Of a stretch of DNA of 6,177 bases, positions 5,205 through 6,177 are shown piece by piece. The notes beneath the pieces are model-generated. The model did no database searches and was not told where the DNA came from. It saw nothing but the letters and a program-made list of their open reading frames with translations. The stretch is from Actinomycetota bacterium (GTDB taxonomy: Bacteria > Actinomycetota > Thermoleophilia > Gaiellales > Gaiellaceae), in assembly GCA_013817555.1 (NCBI GenBank), contig JACDCN010000133.1, positions 1 to 6,177 on the forward strand, in the 5' to 3' direction. How positions within the stretch are numbered: the stretch's first letter is position 1; each line of letters begins with the position of its first letter. The position numbers and the translations under genes are program-made.

Positions 5205-6173
5205 ATGTATCTGCACGCTAACGCCAAGCTCGGATTGGCTGGCCGTTTCACGTTGGTGAAGGCAGTCGAGGAGGGGATGTCGCTGAAGGCGGCCGCGGTC
5301 GCCTTCAGCGTCTCGCCGGCGACGGCGCATCGGTGGTGGCACCGCTGGCAGGAGGCAGGCACGGAGGCTCGTCGTACGCTCGCGTGTCTGTGCGACCGCT
5401 CGAGTCGTCCGCACCGCTCGCCGCGCCAGCTTGCGCCGGAGCTCGAGGAGACGATCTGCGCCTGCCGTCGCAACACCGGCTGGGGGCCGAGGTTGGTCGC
5501 TGGCGCCACCGGCTTCGCGCACTCGACGGTCTGGAAGGTGCTGCGCCGGGCAGGGATCTCCCGACCGGCGCGCGCGGCGAAGGAGCCGGCCAACCGCTAC
5601 GAGTGGCCGTGTCCGGGCGATCTGCTGCACATGGACGTCTCTCGCTACGCGCGTTTCCGGCGGCCCGGCCACCGGGTCACCGGCGACCGTTCGCAACGCT
5701 CGCGCAAGTGGATGCGCCCCGAGACGAGGGTCGGCTACGACTACGCGCACGCGATCGTCGACGACCACTCGCGGCTGGCCTACGTCGAGCTCCACGACGA
5801 CGAGAAGGCGGCAACGGTGACAGCCTTCGTCGAACGAGCGCTCGCCTTCTTCGCCGAGCGCGGCGTCGTCGCCAAGCGGCTCATGACGGACAATGCCTTC
5901 AGCTACGTCAAGAACCGTTCGCTGCGCGAGCTGCTCGCCCACAACGATATCCGCCACCTCACCACCGAGCCGTATCGACCTCGCACCAACGGGAAGGTGG
6001 AGCGCTTCCATCAGACGATGGCACGCGAGTGGGCGTACGGGCTTGCCTACCGCTCACATCGACAACGCAACCAGGCGCTGCCACACTGGCTCGACCACTA
6101 CAACCGGCGCAGGCCCCACAGCTCGCTCGGAGACCGGCCACCGATTAGCCGCGTTCACAACGTCTGTGGGTAG
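5205..6173 (+). CDS. IS481-family transposase (DDE integrase-like)
   Basis: A 322-residue transposase that cuts the element's ends and joins them to target DNA. Residues about 8-60 form an N-terminal helix-turn-helix (MSLKAAAVAFSVSPATAHRWW at its core), and a second HTH-like region follows to about 118. The rve/integrase core starts at LLHMDVSRY (D144), continues with RLMTDNAFSY (D229) and ends with NGKVERFHQTM (E266), giving the D, D(36)E spacing of the IS3/IS481 group. The tail HYNRRRPHSSLGDRPP (298-313) is a family hallmark. The length matches full-size members and there is no frameshift. Unlike IS3 it is a single frame and needs no programmed slippage. Its last residues (VHNVCG) are encoded by the right inverted repeat. 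The ATG at 5205 is supported by GAAGGAGGG five bases upstream. Confidence 0.96.
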   Translation: MYLHANAKLGLAGRFTLVKAVEEGMSLKAAAVAFSVSPATAHRWWHRWQEAGTEARRTLACLCDRSSRPHRSPRQLAPELEETICACRRNTGWGPRLVAGATGFAHSTVWKVLRRAGISRPARAAKEPANRYEWPCPGDLLHMDVSRYARFRRPGHRVTGDRSQRSRKWMRPETRVGYDYAHAIVDDHSRLAYVELHDDEKAATVTAFVERALAFFAERGVVAKRLMTDNAFSYVKNRSLRELLAHNDIRHLTTEPYRPRTNGKVERFHQTMAREWAYGLAYRSHRQRNQALPHWLDHYNRRRPHSSLGDRPPISRVHNVCG

Positions 6174-6177
6174 GACA
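6152..6177 (-). repeat. right terminal inverted repeat of the IS481-type element
   Basis: Read on the minus strand it begins TGTCCTACCCACA and matches the left end at 23 of 26 positions. The transposase stop TAG (6171-6173) is inside it. The final ACA is the last base triplet of the window, so the flanking DNA is unseen. Confidence 0.9.

Larger units (their letters stand above)
5108..6177 (+). mobile_element. complete IS481-family insertion sequence, 1070 bp
   Basis: The element runs from TGT at 5108 to ACA at 6177 and holds one transposase gene. Its ends are 26-bp imperfect inverted repeats (23 of 26 matching), and the length is typical of IS481. Beyond the repeats both ends also share GCTAATCG, offset by three bases. 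The transposase stop lies within the right repeat. It is inserted 50 bp upstream of the acyltransferase operon, facing away from it. With both ends, intact DDE residues and a full ribosome binding site it looks capable of moving. Its end coincides with the end of the window. Confidence 0.9.

Noticed and set aside
5103..6011. 302-codon minus-strand open frame inside the insertion sequence
   Set aside because: It is antisense to the well-supported transposase and crosses the left boundary of the element. It shows no domain and no ribosome binding site.

Overview
The window is GC-rich throughout, with strong G/C third-position bias and mostly GTG start codons (five of the seven complete genes). 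Both points suggest a high-GC actinobacterium. The gene set (an RES-domain toxin, a NarL-type two-component pair, a histone-deacetylase-like amidohydrolase, a stand-alone 5'-3' exonuclease, a PlsC-like acyltransferase and an IS481-type insertion sequence) fits a soil or environmental lineage, possibly Thermoleophilia-like. That placement is inference, because there is no rRNA or marker gene to test it.

Layout, left to right. (1) Positions 1-46 hold the last codons of a gene that begins outside the window. A complete RES-domain protein (51-599, +) follows 4 bp later, so the pair looks like the right half of an antitoxin-toxin operon. (2) After an 86-bp convergent gap with a weak hairpin comes a membrane histidine kinase (686-2065, -). 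It is divergent from a NarL/LuxR-type response regulator (2109-2750, +). Only 43 bp separate the two start codons, and those bases are largely filled by one near-perfect inverted repeat centred in the gap. (3) The regulator runs tail-to-tail into a three-gene minus-strand operon. Read in its own direction, this is a PlsC-like acyltransferase (5057-4428), a 5'-3' exonuclease (4431-3595) and a class II HDAC-like deacetylase (3604-2747). These genes overlap by 4 and 10 bp. The deacetylase and the response regulator share one CTAG as their two opposed stop codons. (4) 50 bp upstream of the operon lies a complete IS481-family element (5108-6177) with 26-bp imperfect terminal inverted repeats. One transposase gene carries all three DDE residues. 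A long hairpin covers the transposase Shine-Dalgarno sequence, and the left flank matches the NCTAGN target of IS481. The window ends on the last base of the element, so the right flank is not visible.

Functionally, the kinase and regulator form one signalling unit with an unknown stimulus and probable self-regulation through the shared dyad. The three-gene operon is tightly coupled in translation, but its members (lipid acylation, nucleic-acid cleavage, deacylation of an amide substrate) have no obvious common pathway. I found no CRISPR array, tRNA, rRNA or clearly new defence system. The most original signals are the symmetrical divergent regulatory gap, the transposase translation-masking hairpin and the E-to-Q change in the RES protein.
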